Origin: Intrasporangiaceae bacterium URHB0013
Lineage (GTDB): Bacteria; Actinomycetota; Actinomycetes; Actinomycetales; Dermatophilaceae
Assembly (NCBI GenBank): GCA_000620545.1
Contig: JIBA01000015.1
Coordinates: 354,112-418,111 of the forward strand
Reading direction: 5' to 3'
Length of the DNA stretch: 64,000 bases
Under the pieces are notes generated by a model, which saw nothing but the letters and a program-made list of their open reading frames with translations, searched no databases and was not told the origin of the DNA. The translations under genes were made by a program, and so were the position numbers. Each line of letters starts with the position of its first letter. Position 1 is the first letter of the stretch. Of the stretch, positions 41,963 through 51,147 are shown piece by piece.

Positions 41963-43705
41963 TCACCGCAGGCCCTCGCCGAGGCGCCGCCGTTGAGGCA
42001 GGGGGAACGGCACCAACGACGCACGCGCCTCGGCGAGCAACGCCGACTCCGCCCGGTCGAACACATCCTGGGCGGAGTCTGGCGTCTCTCCGATGGCGGT
42101 CATGCCGATCCGACCGCACTCGGTGATGGAGCTGATCATGTGGAAGACGACACCCGTCTGGCGCGCCTGGTCGAAGTGGAGGCCGGCGCGCGCGACGAGG
42201 TCGAAGAGGTCGTCCACCGTCATGCCGCGAAGGGACTCGTCCTCGAGGTGGTCGGTCGCCACGAGATGGCGCTCAGCGCCTGCTGCTGTGAGGTATCGCC
42301 CCTCCTCGTGGACGTACGCGCCGTCCGTGAGGAACTGCAGGGTGAGGAACGGGTGGGTCGTGCCGCCCCTGCGGAGGTTCACCTCGATGGCGTGCGTCTC
42401 CCAGTCCTCGCCATGGCGGACCACGACGAAGTCGAGGGCGAAGCGCCCGAGGACACCCTTGTCGGCCAGGACCCGACCGACCTTCTCCGCCTCCCTGCTG
42501 ATGACTGTCGCGTATGCCGGCTCTGCCGGGAACCGCGCGCCGAGGTAGATCTGTCCGGTCGGTCCACCGAGGATCTGGTCGTGCGTCGAGAGGATCTCCA
42601 GCGCACCGAGTGGCGTCACCCGCATCTGCACGCTCGGGCTGCGCACCTCGTCACCGACGACCCGCTCCTCGACGATGCCCCCGCGCTCATCGAGCCGCTG
42701 GAGGTAGGCGTCGATCTGGATGCGCTGGTCCTCGAGCTGCATCGCCCGAACCCTGTCCGTGACGACGGCGCGCAGGGACGCGTCTCCAGGACCCGAATGC
42801 GTTTGATCGACAGGGAGATCCGCAAGGTCGACGAGCGCGTTGCCGGACCCTGAGACCCCGTCGTCGAGCTTGACCATCGCCCACCGCACGTTCGGCCGCG
42901 AGGAGTGCAGGTCGAGCACGGCGTCGACCACGTCGTCGACCGAGTGGACGTCCTCTGCCCCGAAGGGGTGGTGGACGCCGGCCTCGGCGAAGACGCGTCG
43001 GCAGCCGGTCTTGGTCCCCAAAGGGTAGAGACGCGGGTCGGGGGCATACATCGGGATGCCGAGCAACAGCGCCAGGTCACGTTCACGGGTCGTGCTCGTG
43101 TAGGGGATGAGGTGCGAGCGTCGGACGTCCGGCACGAGGGAGGCGATGCGGGCGAGCATCCGCGGCCGGGCCAGCAGCTTGTCGGTCAACGCGGTCGGTG
43201 AGGAGTCACCGACCGAGACGAGCTCGAGGCGAGCCCGGGCGTGGCTCGGGATGACGCCGGGGAGCAGCGAGAGGTAGTACTCGATGATGTGCTCGTTGAT
43301 CGGCATCGACGTCACGTAGACCATCCGGAGTCGCGGCTGGCGCAGCAGCAGCAGCAGGAAGAGGAACCGCTCCTCCATCGCCTGGTTCATCGCGCCCGCG
43401 GATGGCGCGAGGTAGTCCATGCTCATCGACGGCACGACGACGACCGACTCCATCGGGTCCCCTTGGCCCAGGCGCCGCCACACCTCGGGCAGGCCCTGCT
43501 GCAGGTCGTCGAGCAGTCTGCCGCGGGCCTCCTCGTCGAAATCGTCGAGCCCCCCGCCCGCCGGTACCGGGATGGCGGGGGCTGGGAGCGCGGTTGTCGG
43601 CACGGCCGGTGTCGGCACGGCCGGTGTCGGCACGGCGGGTGTCGGAACGGCGGGTGTCGGCACGGCGGGTGTCGCGCCCGCCGGCGCCCGGGTCGGTGGG
43701 TTCAT
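41963..43705 (-). CDS. PGM1-type ATP-grasp peptide ligase
   Basis: This 580-residue protein resembles PGM1-related peptide ligases, named after the pheganomycin enzyme that joins an amino acid to a peptide by ATP-dependent amide formation. Residues 11-45 are a TPAVP tandem repeat. Then comes a pre-ATP-grasp region (SVVVVPSMSMDYLAPSAGAMNQAMEERFLF) and an ATP-grasp core with WAMVKLDDGVSGSGNAL near 280 (ATP Lys) and HAIEVNLRRGGTTHP near 441 (metal Glu and Asn). A C-terminal domain follows (LFDLVARAGLHFDQARQTGVVFHMISSITECGRIGMTAIG). It is the last gene of a four-gene signalling operon and overlaps the cyclase gene by 4 bp. The substrate is unknown. Confidence 0.8.
   Translation of the reverse strand: MNPPTRAPAGATPAVPTPAVPTPAVPTPAVPTPAVPTTALPAPAIPVPAGGGLDDFDEEARGRLLDDLQQGLPEVWRRLGQGDPMESVVVVPSMSMDYLAPSAGAMNQAMEERFLFLLLLLRQPRLRMVYVTSMPINEHIIEYYLSLLPGVIPSHARARLELVSVGDSSPTALTDKLLARPRMLARIASLVPDVRRSHLIPYTSTTRERDLALLLGIPMYAPDPRLYPLGTKTGCRRVFAEAGVHHPFGAEDVHSVDDVVDAVLDLHSSRPNVRWAMVKLDDGVSGSGNALVDLADLPVDQTHSGPGDASLRAVVTDRVRAMQLEDQRIQIDAYLQRLDERGGIVEERVVGDEVRSPSVQMRVTPLGALEILSTHDQILGGPTGQIYLGARFPAEPAYATVISREAEKVGRVLADKGVLGRFALDFVVVRHGEDWETHAIEVNLRRGGTTHPFLTLQFLTDGAYVHEEGRYLTAAGAERHLVATDHLEDESLRGMTVDDLFDLVARAGLHFDQARQTGVVFHMISSITECGRIGMTAIGETPDSAQDVFDRAESALLAEARASLVPFPLPQRRRLGEGLR
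43592..43677 (-). repeat. 15-bp tandem repeat in the ligase N-terminus
   Basis: Five to six copies of a 15-bp unit (on the plus strand GGTGTCGGCACGGCC with small variants) encode Thr-Pro-Ala-Val-Pro. It keeps frame for any copy number and forms a Pro-rich linker before the folded part of the ligase. Confidence 0.85.
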
Positions 43706-44862
43706 GGGTCATCCTCCTGGTCGATCGTGCCGATGACCTCGTGGACCTCGATGGGCCGCGAGATGCCTCTGAGCTCCACCGGCCCGAGCGAGCGCGTCTC
43801 GAAGCGCCCGTCGAGGCCGGCACGCACGCGGGGGCTGATGAGGATCTGCCGGGCGGCGGCTGTCGCGCAGAGGCGGGCCGCGACGTTGGTGACGGTGCCG
43901 ATGGCCGCGTAGTCCCAGCGACCCTCGAAGCCGACGCGCCCCAGCGTCGCGTACCCCTGCGCGATGCCGATCCCGAAACCCAGGCTGTGCCCGCGTCGCG
44001 ACCACCCGGCTGCGAGCTCGTCGACGCGCTCACGCATGTCGAGGGCCATCCGCACGGCTCGCTCCGGTGCGTCCGGACAGGGCGGAGGGTCGTTGAAGAA
44101 GACCATGAGCCCGTCACCGGCGAAGTGCTCCAGCGTGCCCTCGTACGCGAACACGAGCTCGCCGAGGGCGCCGTGGTAGTCACGCAGGACCGACATCGTC
44201 TCCTCGGGCTCGGCCGTCTCCGCGAACGCCGTGAAGCCTCGGAGGTCGGTGAAGACGGTCGTGATGTCGCGTCGGTGGCTCTCGAGGAAGGACTCGTCGC
44301 CGGACTCGACGATGAGGCCCGCGATCTGCGGCGACAGGAAGCGGCGCAGGCGTCCCAGCCGGTCGAGGTCGTCCACCTGCTCGGCGACGCGGGTCTCCAG
44401 CTCGGCGTTCCAGCGTTCGAGGACGGCCCTCTGCGCGACGACCGTGTCGTGAAGTCGCTTGACCCGCGCCAGCGACCGGACCCGGGCCATCAGCTCGGCC
44501 TGGTCGAACGGCTTGATGATGAAGTCGTCGGCGCCCACCTCGAGGGCTCGCAGCCGCTGCTGCGCGCCGCTCGCCGTGACCATGACGACGGGCAGCATCG
44601 CCGTGCGCGGATCCGCCTTGATGCGCGCGCAGGTCTCGTAGCCGTCCATGACAGGCATGAGCACGTCGAGGAGGACGACGTCGACCTCGCACTCGGCAAG
44701 CGCCTCGAGCGCCGCTGGCCCCGACGACACCGACCGCACGACGAAGCCACGCGGCTCGAGGACGGCATGCATGAGCTTGCGGTTCTGCTCGAGGTCGTCG
44801 ACGACGAGGACCCGCACACCGCTGAGCGGCGGGACCATCGACTCGTCGCGGACCTGCGTCAT
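43702..44862 (-). CDS. Response regulator with class III nucleotidyl cyclase output
   Basis: This 386-residue protein has a receiver domain at residues 15-130 (VLVVDDLEQN, phospho-Asp 66 in VVLLDVLMPVMDG, Lys in FIIKPF), a short coiled coil at 140-180 and a class III cyclase domain at 195-370. The cyclase metal Asp residues lie in TVFTDLRGFT (206) and LEHFAGDGLMVFF (250), and the transition-state pair in IGTVTNVAARLC. The usual purine-selecting Lys before FAGDG is replaced, so cAMP versus cGMP is unclear. It is phosphorylated presumably by the upstream hybrid kinase and overlaps both neighbours by 4 bp. Confidence 0.9.
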   Translation of the reverse strand: MTQVRDESMVPPLSGVRVLVVDDLEQNRKLMHAVLEPRGFVVRSVSSGPAALEALAECEVDVVLLDVLMPVMDGYETCARIKADPRTAMLPVVMVTASGAQQRLRALEVGADDFIIKPFDQAELMARVRSLARVKRLHDTVVAQRAVLERWNAELETRVAEQVDDLDRLGRLRRFLSPQIAGLIVESGDESFLESHRRDITTVFTDLRGFTAFAETAEPEETMSVLRDYHGALGELVFAYEGTLEHFAGDGLMVFFNDPPPCPDAPERAVRMALDMRERVDELAAGWSRRGHSLGFGIGIAQGYATLGRVGFEGRWDYAAIGTVTNVAARLCATAAARQILISPRVRAGLDGRFETRSLGPVELRGISRPIEVHEVIGTIDQEDDP

Positions 44863-45251
44863 GGGTCCGGTGCGTCTGGTCGGGGCAGGTGGCGGCGCAC
44901 CTGCGCGGGGAACTCGCGGACGCTGATCGGCTTCTCGAGGTAGCCCGCGAAGCCGGAGGTGAGGGCACGCTCGCGGTCCCGGTGCATGGCGAACGCCGTG
45001 AGCGCGACGACGGGGATGTGGGCCGTCGGGCCGTGGTCGCGGATCAGCCCGAGAGCGGTGAAGCCGTCGATCCCCGGGAGCTGGAGGTCCATGAGGATGA
45101 CGTCCGGCAGCGTCGCCCTCGCCTGCTCGACGCCCTCCTCTCCCGTCATCGCCACGACGACGGAGAAGCCGGCATACTCCAGCACGTCCCGCGCCAGCTT
45201 GAGGTTGCGGGGGTTGTCCTCGACGAGCAGCACGACCGGGGGGTGGCTCAC
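44859..45251 (-). CDS. Single-domain response regulator (CheY-like)
   Basis: This 130-residue receiver has acidic pocket VLLVEDNPRN, phospho-Asp in DVILMDLQLPGIDGF, Thr/Ser in VVALTAFAM and Lys in GYLEKPISVREF. There is no output domain, so it relays phosphate or controls a partner by binding. The sequence is close to DivK-type or hybrid-kinase receivers. GTG 45251 overlaps the kinase stop by 4 bp, and its own stop overlaps the cyclase gene. It probably moves phosphate between the hybrid kinase and the cyclase. Confidence 0.9.
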   Translation of the reverse strand: MSHPPVVLLVEDNPRNLKLARDVLEYAGFSVVVAMTGEEGVEQARATLPDVILMDLQLPGIDGFTALGLIRDHGPTAHIPVVALTAFAMHRDRERALTSGFAGYLEKPISVREFPAQVRRHLPRPDAPDP

Positions 45252-47914
45252 GGCCCCTCCCCCTGACCCGCGTGCTCGGAAGCGACCGCCGACAGGCGGC
45301 GCGCGAGACCGGGGAGGTCGATGCCGGCCTTTTCGGCGACGAACGCGATGCGCCCCTCCAGGCGCGAACGATCCTGTGCCGTCAAGGACTTGGCGGTGAG
45401 CACGACGATCGGGGGGCCATCGGAGTCGCGGTGGGGCCGGAGCTCGTCGATGACCGCGAACCCGTCGACCTGGGGCATGAGCAGGTCGATGACGACGACG
45501 GACGGCGCGACGGCCCGCACGAGGTCGGCTGCCTGCTGGCCTCCCGCGCAGGTGTGCACCTCCCAGCCGAGCGGCTCGAGCGTGCTGCGCACGAGCTTCA
45601 GCGCGAGAGGGTCGTCGTCCACCACGACGACGCTCAGTCGGGGGCTCTGCTCGTCGGCGCGTGGTGGGGGCAGCAGACGCGTCACCGCGGCGAGAAGGTG
45701 CTCGCCGCTCACCGGCTTGACGAGGTACTCCGTGGCCCCGAGGGCGAAGCCGCGCCCCCGTTCGGGCTCGACGCTGACGACGACGACGGGCACATCGGCC
45801 GTCGCCGGGTCGTTCTTGAGCGCCGTGAGGACCTCCCAGCCGTCCATCCCGGGCAGGTGGATGTCGAGGACGACGGCCACGGGGTCCTCGTCCCGCACGA
45901 GGTCGAGCCCCTGCTCGCCCGTCGCAGCACGGACGGCGCGCAGGCCGGCCGCGCGCAGGTGGAGCTCGACGAGCTCGGCGGAGCGAGGGTCGTCCTCGAT
46001 GACGACGACGGTCGGACCGGTGACGACGCCGTCGTCGACCATCCACGACTCGGCCTCTGCCGTGTGTCCGGCATCGGGTTGAGGCACCGAGATCCCGAAG
46101 GTGCTCCCCTGCCCCGGGGTACTGGTGAGCCAGAGGCGCCCACCGTGCAGCTCGACGATGCGCCGGCTCAGGGTGAGACCGAGCCCGGTGCCCTCGCTCG
46201 ACGACGCCGACCGCTCACCCTGCTGGAACGAGTCGAAGATGCGCTCCTGGTCCGCGGGTGCGATGCCGATGCCCGTGTCGGTCACCGTCACGTCGATCGC
46301 GTCGCCGTCGCGCCAGGCCCGGACGACGATGCTGCCGCCGTCAGGCGTGAACTTGACCGCGTTGCTCAAGAGGTTGAGCAGGACCTGCTTGAGCCGCAGC
46401 TCATCCGCCGTGACGAGACCGAGCCCGCTCGCGGCCTCCAGCGTCAGGCGTATGCCGTGCAGCGCGGCACGCTCCCGCACGAGGGAGAGTGCCTGGACGA
46501 GGACGTCGTCGATGGGGAAGGTCGTGAGGTCGAGCTCCATGTGCCCTGCCTCGATCTTCGACAGGTCGAGGATGTCGCCGAGCAGGGCGAGGAGGTGCCG
46601 CCCGGCGGAGTGGATGTCCTCGAGGTAGTCCTCCTGCCGCTCGTTGAGGTCGCCGAACATCCGCTCCAGGAGCACCTCGGAGAAGCCGATGACCGCGTTG
46701 AGGGGCGTGCGCAGCTCGTGGGACATGCTCGCGAGGAACTCCGACTTGTGCCGGCTGGCCTCCGCGAGCGCGACGCTCTGCTGCTCCAGCTGCTGGTAGA
46801 GGCGGGCGTTGGTGAGGGCCACGGCCGACTGGCTCGCGAAGGCCGCGAGGAGCTCACACGTCTCGTCGGTGAACGACCCGGTCGACTTGCGGCGCACGAC
46901 GAGCGCGCCGACGACGCGGTCGGGACGCACGAGCGGGATGGCGACGAGGGAACGCCAGCCGGACGCGTGCAGCACGGCCAGGTGAGGGTCGAGGGGCCCG
47001 GGCACGGCGTCGAGGTCGGGGATCTGGAGGACGTCGCGGGTGCGGGCCGCCCGGCCCACCCAGGTCCGGTCGATGTGGATCTCCGCGCGGCGCAGCGCCT
47101 CGATGACGTCGCTGCTCGTCCCGTAGGCCGTGCGCACCCCGAAGAGTCCCGTCGACTCGTCGAACTCCATGAGGGACCCGCCGTCGGTGTCCGACAGCTC
47201 GACGGCGTGGGTGACGATCGTCGTCAGCACCTCGTCCGCGACGAGCGTCGAGCTGATCGCCTCCCCGACCTCGGCGAGCGCCTCGAGCTGGTCGACCTTG
47301 CGGCCGAGCTCGGCCGACCGGCTCTCGAGCGCCGAGAAGAGCTCGACGTGCCGCAGCGCGAGGGCTGCCTGCTCGGCGAAGGTCGACAGCAGGGCCTCGG
47401 CTGCGGGGTCGAAGGGCGCGACCTCGGTGCGCCAGACGTTGAGGGCGCCGACGACCTGGTCGCCGACCAGCATCGGGGCCCCCATCATGGTCCGGTAGCC
47501 GCCGACCCGTTGGTAGTCGGTGCGGCGGTAGTCCGGGTCGGCGAGCACGTCGTCGATCTGGTGCACGGTCCGGTCGATGGTGACGCGCCCGACCAGCGTG
47601 GCCCGGTCGCGGGCGATCGGGTGCTGGCTGACGAAGCTGACGAACTCGGGTGTCAGACCGCTCGAGCGCGCGAGCACGTAGGAGTCGCCCTGTACGAGGT
47701 AGATCTGGGCCACCTGGGCCCCGAGGAGCCGCCGGGCGTTGTCGACGACCGCGTCGAAGACCTCGTCACGGCTGGTGGCCCCACCGGTCGTCGACGCCGT
47801 GAGGACCTTGAGGATGTCACTGGTGGCGCGCAGCCGCTCCTGCGTCGTGGCGAGCCGCGCGGCGAGCTCCTGCTCGCCCTCGGACCGACCGCTCGGCTCC
47901 TCGACGCCGCCCAT
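45248..47914 (-). CDS. Hybrid sensor histidine kinase GAF-GAF-HisKA-HATPase-REC-REC
   Basis: This 888-residue soluble kinase has GAF domains at about 45-195 and 215-370, a HisKA helix with His 399 in FLASMSHELRTPLNAV, an ATPase domain at about 495-615 (NLLSNAVKFTPDGG, VTDTGIGI, EGTGLGLTLS) and two receivers with phospho-Asp 684 (LDIHLPGMDG) and 810 (IDLLMPQVDG). There is no membrane segment, so the signal is cytoplasmic or a diffusible ligand sensed by the GAF domains. It is the first gene of the four-gene operon. With its two receivers and the following lone receiver, phosphate could pass by a multi-step relay to the receiver-cyclase. It is divergent from the MmpL-type exporter. Confidence 0.92.
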   Translation of the reverse strand: MGGVEEPSGRSEGEQELAARLATTQERLRATSDILKVLTASTTGGATSRDEVFDAVVDNARRLLGAQVAQIYLVQGDSYVLARSSGLTPEFVSFVSQHPIARDRATLVGRVTIDRTVHQIDDVLADPDYRRTDYQRVGGYRTMMGAPMLVGDQVVGALNVWRTEVAPFDPAAEALLSTFAEQAALALRHVELFSALESRSAELGRKVDQLEALAEVGEAISSTLVADEVLTTIVTHAVELSDTDGGSLMEFDESTGLFGVRTAYGTSSDVIEALRRAEIHIDRTWVGRAARTRDVLQIPDLDAVPGPLDPHLAVLHASGWRSLVAIPLVRPDRVVGALVVRRKSTGSFTDETCELLAAFASQSAVALTNARLYQQLEQQSVALAEASRHKSEFLASMSHELRTPLNAVIGFSEVLLERMFGDLNERQEDYLEDIHSAGRHLLALLGDILDLSKIEAGHMELDLTTFPIDDVLVQALSLVRERAALHGIRLTLEAASGLGLVTADELRLKQVLLNLLSNAVKFTPDGGSIVVRAWRDGDAIDVTVTDTGIGIAPADQERIFDSFQQGERSASSSEGTGLGLTLSRRIVELHGGRLWLTSTPGQGSTFGISVPQPDAGHTAEAESWMVDDGVVTGPTVVVIEDDPRSAELVELHLRAAGLRAVRAATGEQGLDLVRDEDPVAVVLDIHLPGMDGWEVLTALKNDPATADVPVVVVSVEPERGRGFALGATEYLVKPVSGEHLLAAVTRLLPPPRADEQSPRLSVVVVDDDPLALKLVRSTLEPLGWEVHTCAGGQQAADLVRAVAPSVVVIDLLMPQVDGFAVIDELRPHRDSDGPPIVVLTAKSLTAQDRSRLEGRIAFVAEKAGIDLPGLARRLSAVASEHAGQGEGP

Positions 47915-48065
47915 GTGAGTCCCCCGTCATGCTGTGAGTCTCCGTGGTCCCCTACCTGAGTGTCCTCCTCGATGTCCCCGTGCACCATGAGAATCCGGAG
48001 GTCGCGCCGCGTTGCCCAGTGGGCCGGCTTTGCGCCCTGTCCAACCTTGCGGCACGCGTCTGCTC

Positions 48066-48071
48066 CATGAT
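48066..48071 (+). promoter_or_regulatory. Putative -10 element (CATGAT) of the MmpL-type gene
   Basis: CATGAT, 6 bases, ATG 48078, again with no ribosome site between. It is one mismatch from TATGAT. Confidence 0.35.
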
Positions 48072-48077
48072 GTGTGC

Positions 48078-50327
48078 ATGAGCGACGCATCCGGGGACAG
48101 GCGCCCGTCCGCGAGACCGAAGGGTCGCACGGCAGTTCGCTGGGTCGCCGCCCTGGCCGTGCTCGCCTGGTTCGCCATCGGTGGGGTCGGCGGCCCCCTG
48201 GTGGGTCGCCTGTCCGAGGTCGCCACCAACGACAACGCGAACTTCCTTCCTCCGTCGGCCGAGTCGACGTCGGTGAGCAAGCTCGTGGAACGCACCACCG
48301 ACACCCAGACGCTGCCCTACCTCGTCGTCGTCGAGCGCCCGAGCGGGTTGACTCCCGCCGACCTCGAGGCCGTCCAGGCGTACGTCGACGGCGTCCCCGG
48401 GCTGGCGCTCGCCGATCCGGGGCGCACCGTCGGGGAGTTCCTCCTGGCGCCGCCGACAGCCGCGATCCCCAGCCAGGACAAGCAGGCCGCGCTGGTCCCG
48501 GTTCCGTTCATCGCGGACAAGGCCGAGGACACCATCGCCGGTGACACCGCCTTGTATGCCGTCGCGCAGGCCCTGCGCGAGTCCGCCACGTCGTCCTTGG
48601 GCGCCTCAGGGCTGACCGTGCACGTCACCGGGGCCGGTGGGTTCTTCGCCGACTTCATCATCGCCTTCGGCGGCATCGACGGCATCCTGCTGCTCGTCGC
48701 GCTCGGCGTCGTCTTCATCATCCTGCTCATCGTCTACCGGAGCCCGATCCTGCCCTTCGCCGTGCTCATCACCGCGATGTTCGGTCTCTCGCTGGCTGCC
48801 CTCGTCGTGTTCCCGCTCGCCAAGAACGGCGCCATCAGCCTGAGCGGTCAGAGCCAGGGCATCCTCTCGATCCTCGTCGTCGGTGCTGCCACCGACTATG
48901 CCCTGCTCCTCGTGGCGCGCTACAAGGAGGAGCTGCACGACGAGGAGTCGACGTGGGCGGCGATGAAGATCGCATGGCGGGCAACCCTCGAGCCGATCGC
49001 CGCAAGCGCCGCCACGGTCGTCCTCGGACTGCTGTGCCTGCGCCTCTCGGACCTCGGCAGCACCAAGGGCCTCGGACCGGTGGGGGCGCTCGGCATCGTC
49101 GGCGCCTTCGTCGCGTCGCTGACGTTCCTGCCCGCAGTCCTGCTCCTCATCGGTCGGCGCATCTTCTGGCCCCAGGTCCCCCACGTCGACCACGTGCACA
49201 GCGCGGACGCGGTGGGCACCCGTGGCATCTGGGGCCGCGTGGCCGGCCTCGTCGGACGGCAGCCGCGGCGCACCTGGGTGGTCACCCTCCTCGCCCTCGT
49301 GACCTGCGCGGCGTTCCTCCCGACGCTCGATGCACGCGGCATCGCACAGTCCGACCTCTTCCTCACCAAGGTCGACTCCGTCACCGGACAGGAGGTGCTC
49401 GCGCGCCACTTCCCGGCCGGGTCGGGCTCACCGGTGCAGATCACCGCGCCGGAAGCCAAGGCCGATGCCGTTGTACAGGTCCTCGAGTCGACCGAGGGGG
49501 TCAGCAGCCCCCAGGTGGGTCTTGTCCCCGGCCAACCGCCGAAGGTCGTCGACGGCCAGGTCATCGTGCAGGCCACCCTCGACGCGGCCGCCGACAGCGT
49601 CGAGGCGGAGGAGACCATCGACACGCTCCGGACCTCGCTCGACCAGGTGGGCACGGACGTGCTCGTCGGAGGGACGACGGCGACGAACCTCGACGTGCGC
49701 CTCGCCAGCGAGCGCGACCTCAAGGTCATCATCCCGACGATCCTCGCGGTGATCTTCGTCGTCCTCATGCTGCTGCTGCGCTCGATCATGGCGCCGCTCG
49801 TGCTCGTCGCCGCCAACGTCCTGTCCTTCGCCGCGACCATGGGCGTCTCTGCGATCGCGTTCAACCACGTCTTCGACTTCCCGGGCTCCGACCCGTCGAC
49901 GCCGCTCTACGGCTTCGTCTTCCTCGTCGCCCTCGGCATCGACTACTCGATCTTCCTCATGACGCGCGTCCGCGAGGAGTCGCGCGTGCGGGGCACCCGT
50001 CCCGGCATCCTCGTGGGTCTCGCCGTGACCGGCGGTGTCATCACGAGTGCCGGCATCGTCCTCGCCTCGACCTTCTCGGCCCTCGCGGTGCTGCCCATCC
50101 TCTTCCTCGTGCAGATCGCCTTCATCGTCGCGTTCGGCGTGCTGCTCGACACCCTGGTCGTGCGTAGCCTGCTCGTCCCCGCGGTCGCGTACGACCTGGG
50201 CGACCGCATCTGGTGGCCCATCGGCTTACGTCGCGAGGATGCCGGGCCAGACGTGCGCGACAAGGGTCAGGGCGAAGAAGAGGACGCCGTGACGGTTGAC
50301 AGCCCGCGAGGGGGCACGACCATCTGA
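48078..50327 (+). CDS. MMPL family RND transporter
   Basis: This 749-residue membrane protein has the two-fold repeat of actinobacterial MMPL/RND exporters. There is a first helix (WVAALAVLAWFAIGGVGGPLVG), a periplasmic loop with NFLPPSAESTSVSKLVERTTD, five helices including IDGILLLVALGVVFIILLIVYRSP, GAATDYALLLVARYKEEL with the conserved Asp-Tyr, then a second copy with VALGIDYSIFLMTRVREES. Such pumps export lipids or drugs with proton drive. The start codon context suggests a leaderless mRNA. It is divergent from the hybrid kinase operon, and a functional link is possible but not shown. Confidence 0.9.
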   Translation: MSDASGDRRPSARPKGRTAVRWVAALAVLAWFAIGGVGGPLVGRLSEVATNDNANFLPPSAESTSVSKLVERTTDTQTLPYLVVVERPSGLTPADLEAVQAYVDGVPGLALADPGRTVGEFLLAPPTAAIPSQDKQAALVPVPFIADKAEDTIAGDTALYAVAQALRESATSSLGASGLTVHVTGAGGFFADFIIAFGGIDGILLLVALGVVFIILLIVYRSPILPFAVLITAMFGLSLAALVVFPLAKNGAISLSGQSQGILSILVVGAATDYALLLVARYKEELHDEESTWAAMKIAWRATLEPIAASAATVVLGLLCLRLSDLGSTKGLGPVGALGIVGAFVASLTFLPAVLLLIGRRIFWPQVPHVDHVHSADAVGTRGIWGRVAGLVGRQPRRTWVVTLLALVTCAAFLPTLDARGIAQSDLFLTKVDSVTGQEVLARHFPAGSGSPVQITAPEAKADAVVQVLESTEGVSSPQVGLVPGQPPKVVDGQVIVQATLDAAADSVEAEETIDTLRTSLDQVGTDVLVGGTTATNLDVRLASERDLKVIIPTILAVIFVVLMLLLRSIMAPLVLVAANVLSFAATMGVSAIAFNHVFDFPGSDPSTPLYGFVFLVALGIDYSIFLMTRVREESRVRGTRPGILVGLAVTGGVITSAGIVLASTFSALAVLPILFLVQIAFIVAFGVLLDTLVVRSLLVPAVAYDLGDRIWWPIGLRREDAGPDVRDKGQGEEEDAVTVDSPRGGTTI

Positions 50328-50416
50328 CCACCCGCGCTGACGAGTACTCTGGCCAGACCACTCAGCGGCGACTCGTCCACGGGCTCACCATCGAGACGGA
50401 GCACGCGGGAGGACGC

Positions 50417-51088
50417 ATGGGAGGGGCCATCGGGGACATCCTGCCGTTGGCGCTCGGGGTTGCCATCAGCCCGGTGCCCATCATCGCCGCGATCCTGATG
50501 CTGCTGTCGCCACGGGCACGAGGCGCAAGCATCGCATTTCTGCTCGGCTGGGTCATCGGGATCGTGGTTGCCGTGACGGCGTTCACCTTGCTCTCCTCGG
50601 CGCTGCCCGCGCCCGACTCGGACGGATCCAAGCCGGTCCAAGGGATCATCACGATCGTGCTGGGCCTCGTGCTGATGGGGGTGGGTGTCAAGCAGTGGCA
50701 AGGCCGACCTCGCGGAGATGACGCGCCCGTCCTGCCTTCGTGGATGTCGGCAATAGACACGATGACGCCGGCCAAGAGCCTCGGTCTCGGGTTCCTGCTC
50801 GCCGCAGTCAACCCCAAGAACCTCATCATGGCCGTCGGTGCAGGAGTCATCATCGGCAGCGCTGACCTCGGGTCAAGCGCCCTCATCATCACGATCATCG
50901 TCTTCACCGCCTTGGCCGCGTCGACGGTCGCCGTTCCCGTCGTGGCCTACCTCATCGCAGCCGACCGGATGTCCACGCCGCTACAGGCCCTTCGCCAATG
51001 GCTGGTCCGCGAGAACGCCGTCGTCATGGCCGTTCTCATGGGCGTCATCGGTGTCGTCATGATCGGCAAAGGCCTCGGCCGCTTCTAG
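50417..51088 (+). CDS. GAP family membrane protein (sulfolipid-1-addressing-like)
   Basis: This 223-residue protein has about six membrane segments: ILPLALGVAISPVPIIAAILMLLS, GASIAFLLGWVIGIVVAVTAFTLLS, PVQGIITIVLGLVLMGVGV, LGLGFLLAAVNPKNLIMAVGAGVIIG and two more near the C-terminus. The PARSPRAR-like loop and NPKNLIMAV pattern match the GAP/Sap group (mycobacterial Sap helps move sulfolipid-1 and glycopeptidolipids). It lies 89 bp after the MMPL gene, the context in which mycobacterial GAP proteins assist MmpL pumps. The cargo here is unknown. Confidence 0.82.
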   Translation: MGGAIGDILPLALGVAISPVPIIAAILMLLSPRARGASIAFLLGWVIGIVVAVTAFTLLSSALPAPDSDGSKPVQGIITIVLGLVLMGVGVKQWQGRPRGDDAPVLPSWMSAIDTMTPAKSLGLGFLLAAVNPKNLIMAVGAGVIIGSADLGSSALIITIIVFTALAASTVAVPVVAYLIAADRMSTPLQALRQWLVRENAVVMAVLMGVIGVVMIGKGLGRF

Positions 51089-51147
51089 CCTGCGGGCTCA
51101 CGGGCCAGACCGGCCGGTTGGACGCGTGATGACGATGGTCGAACGCG

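Noticed and set aside
45272..47959. 895-codon plus-strand frame
   Set aside because: Antisense shadow of the hybrid histidine kinase; composition is Glu/Val/Gly-rich without motifs.
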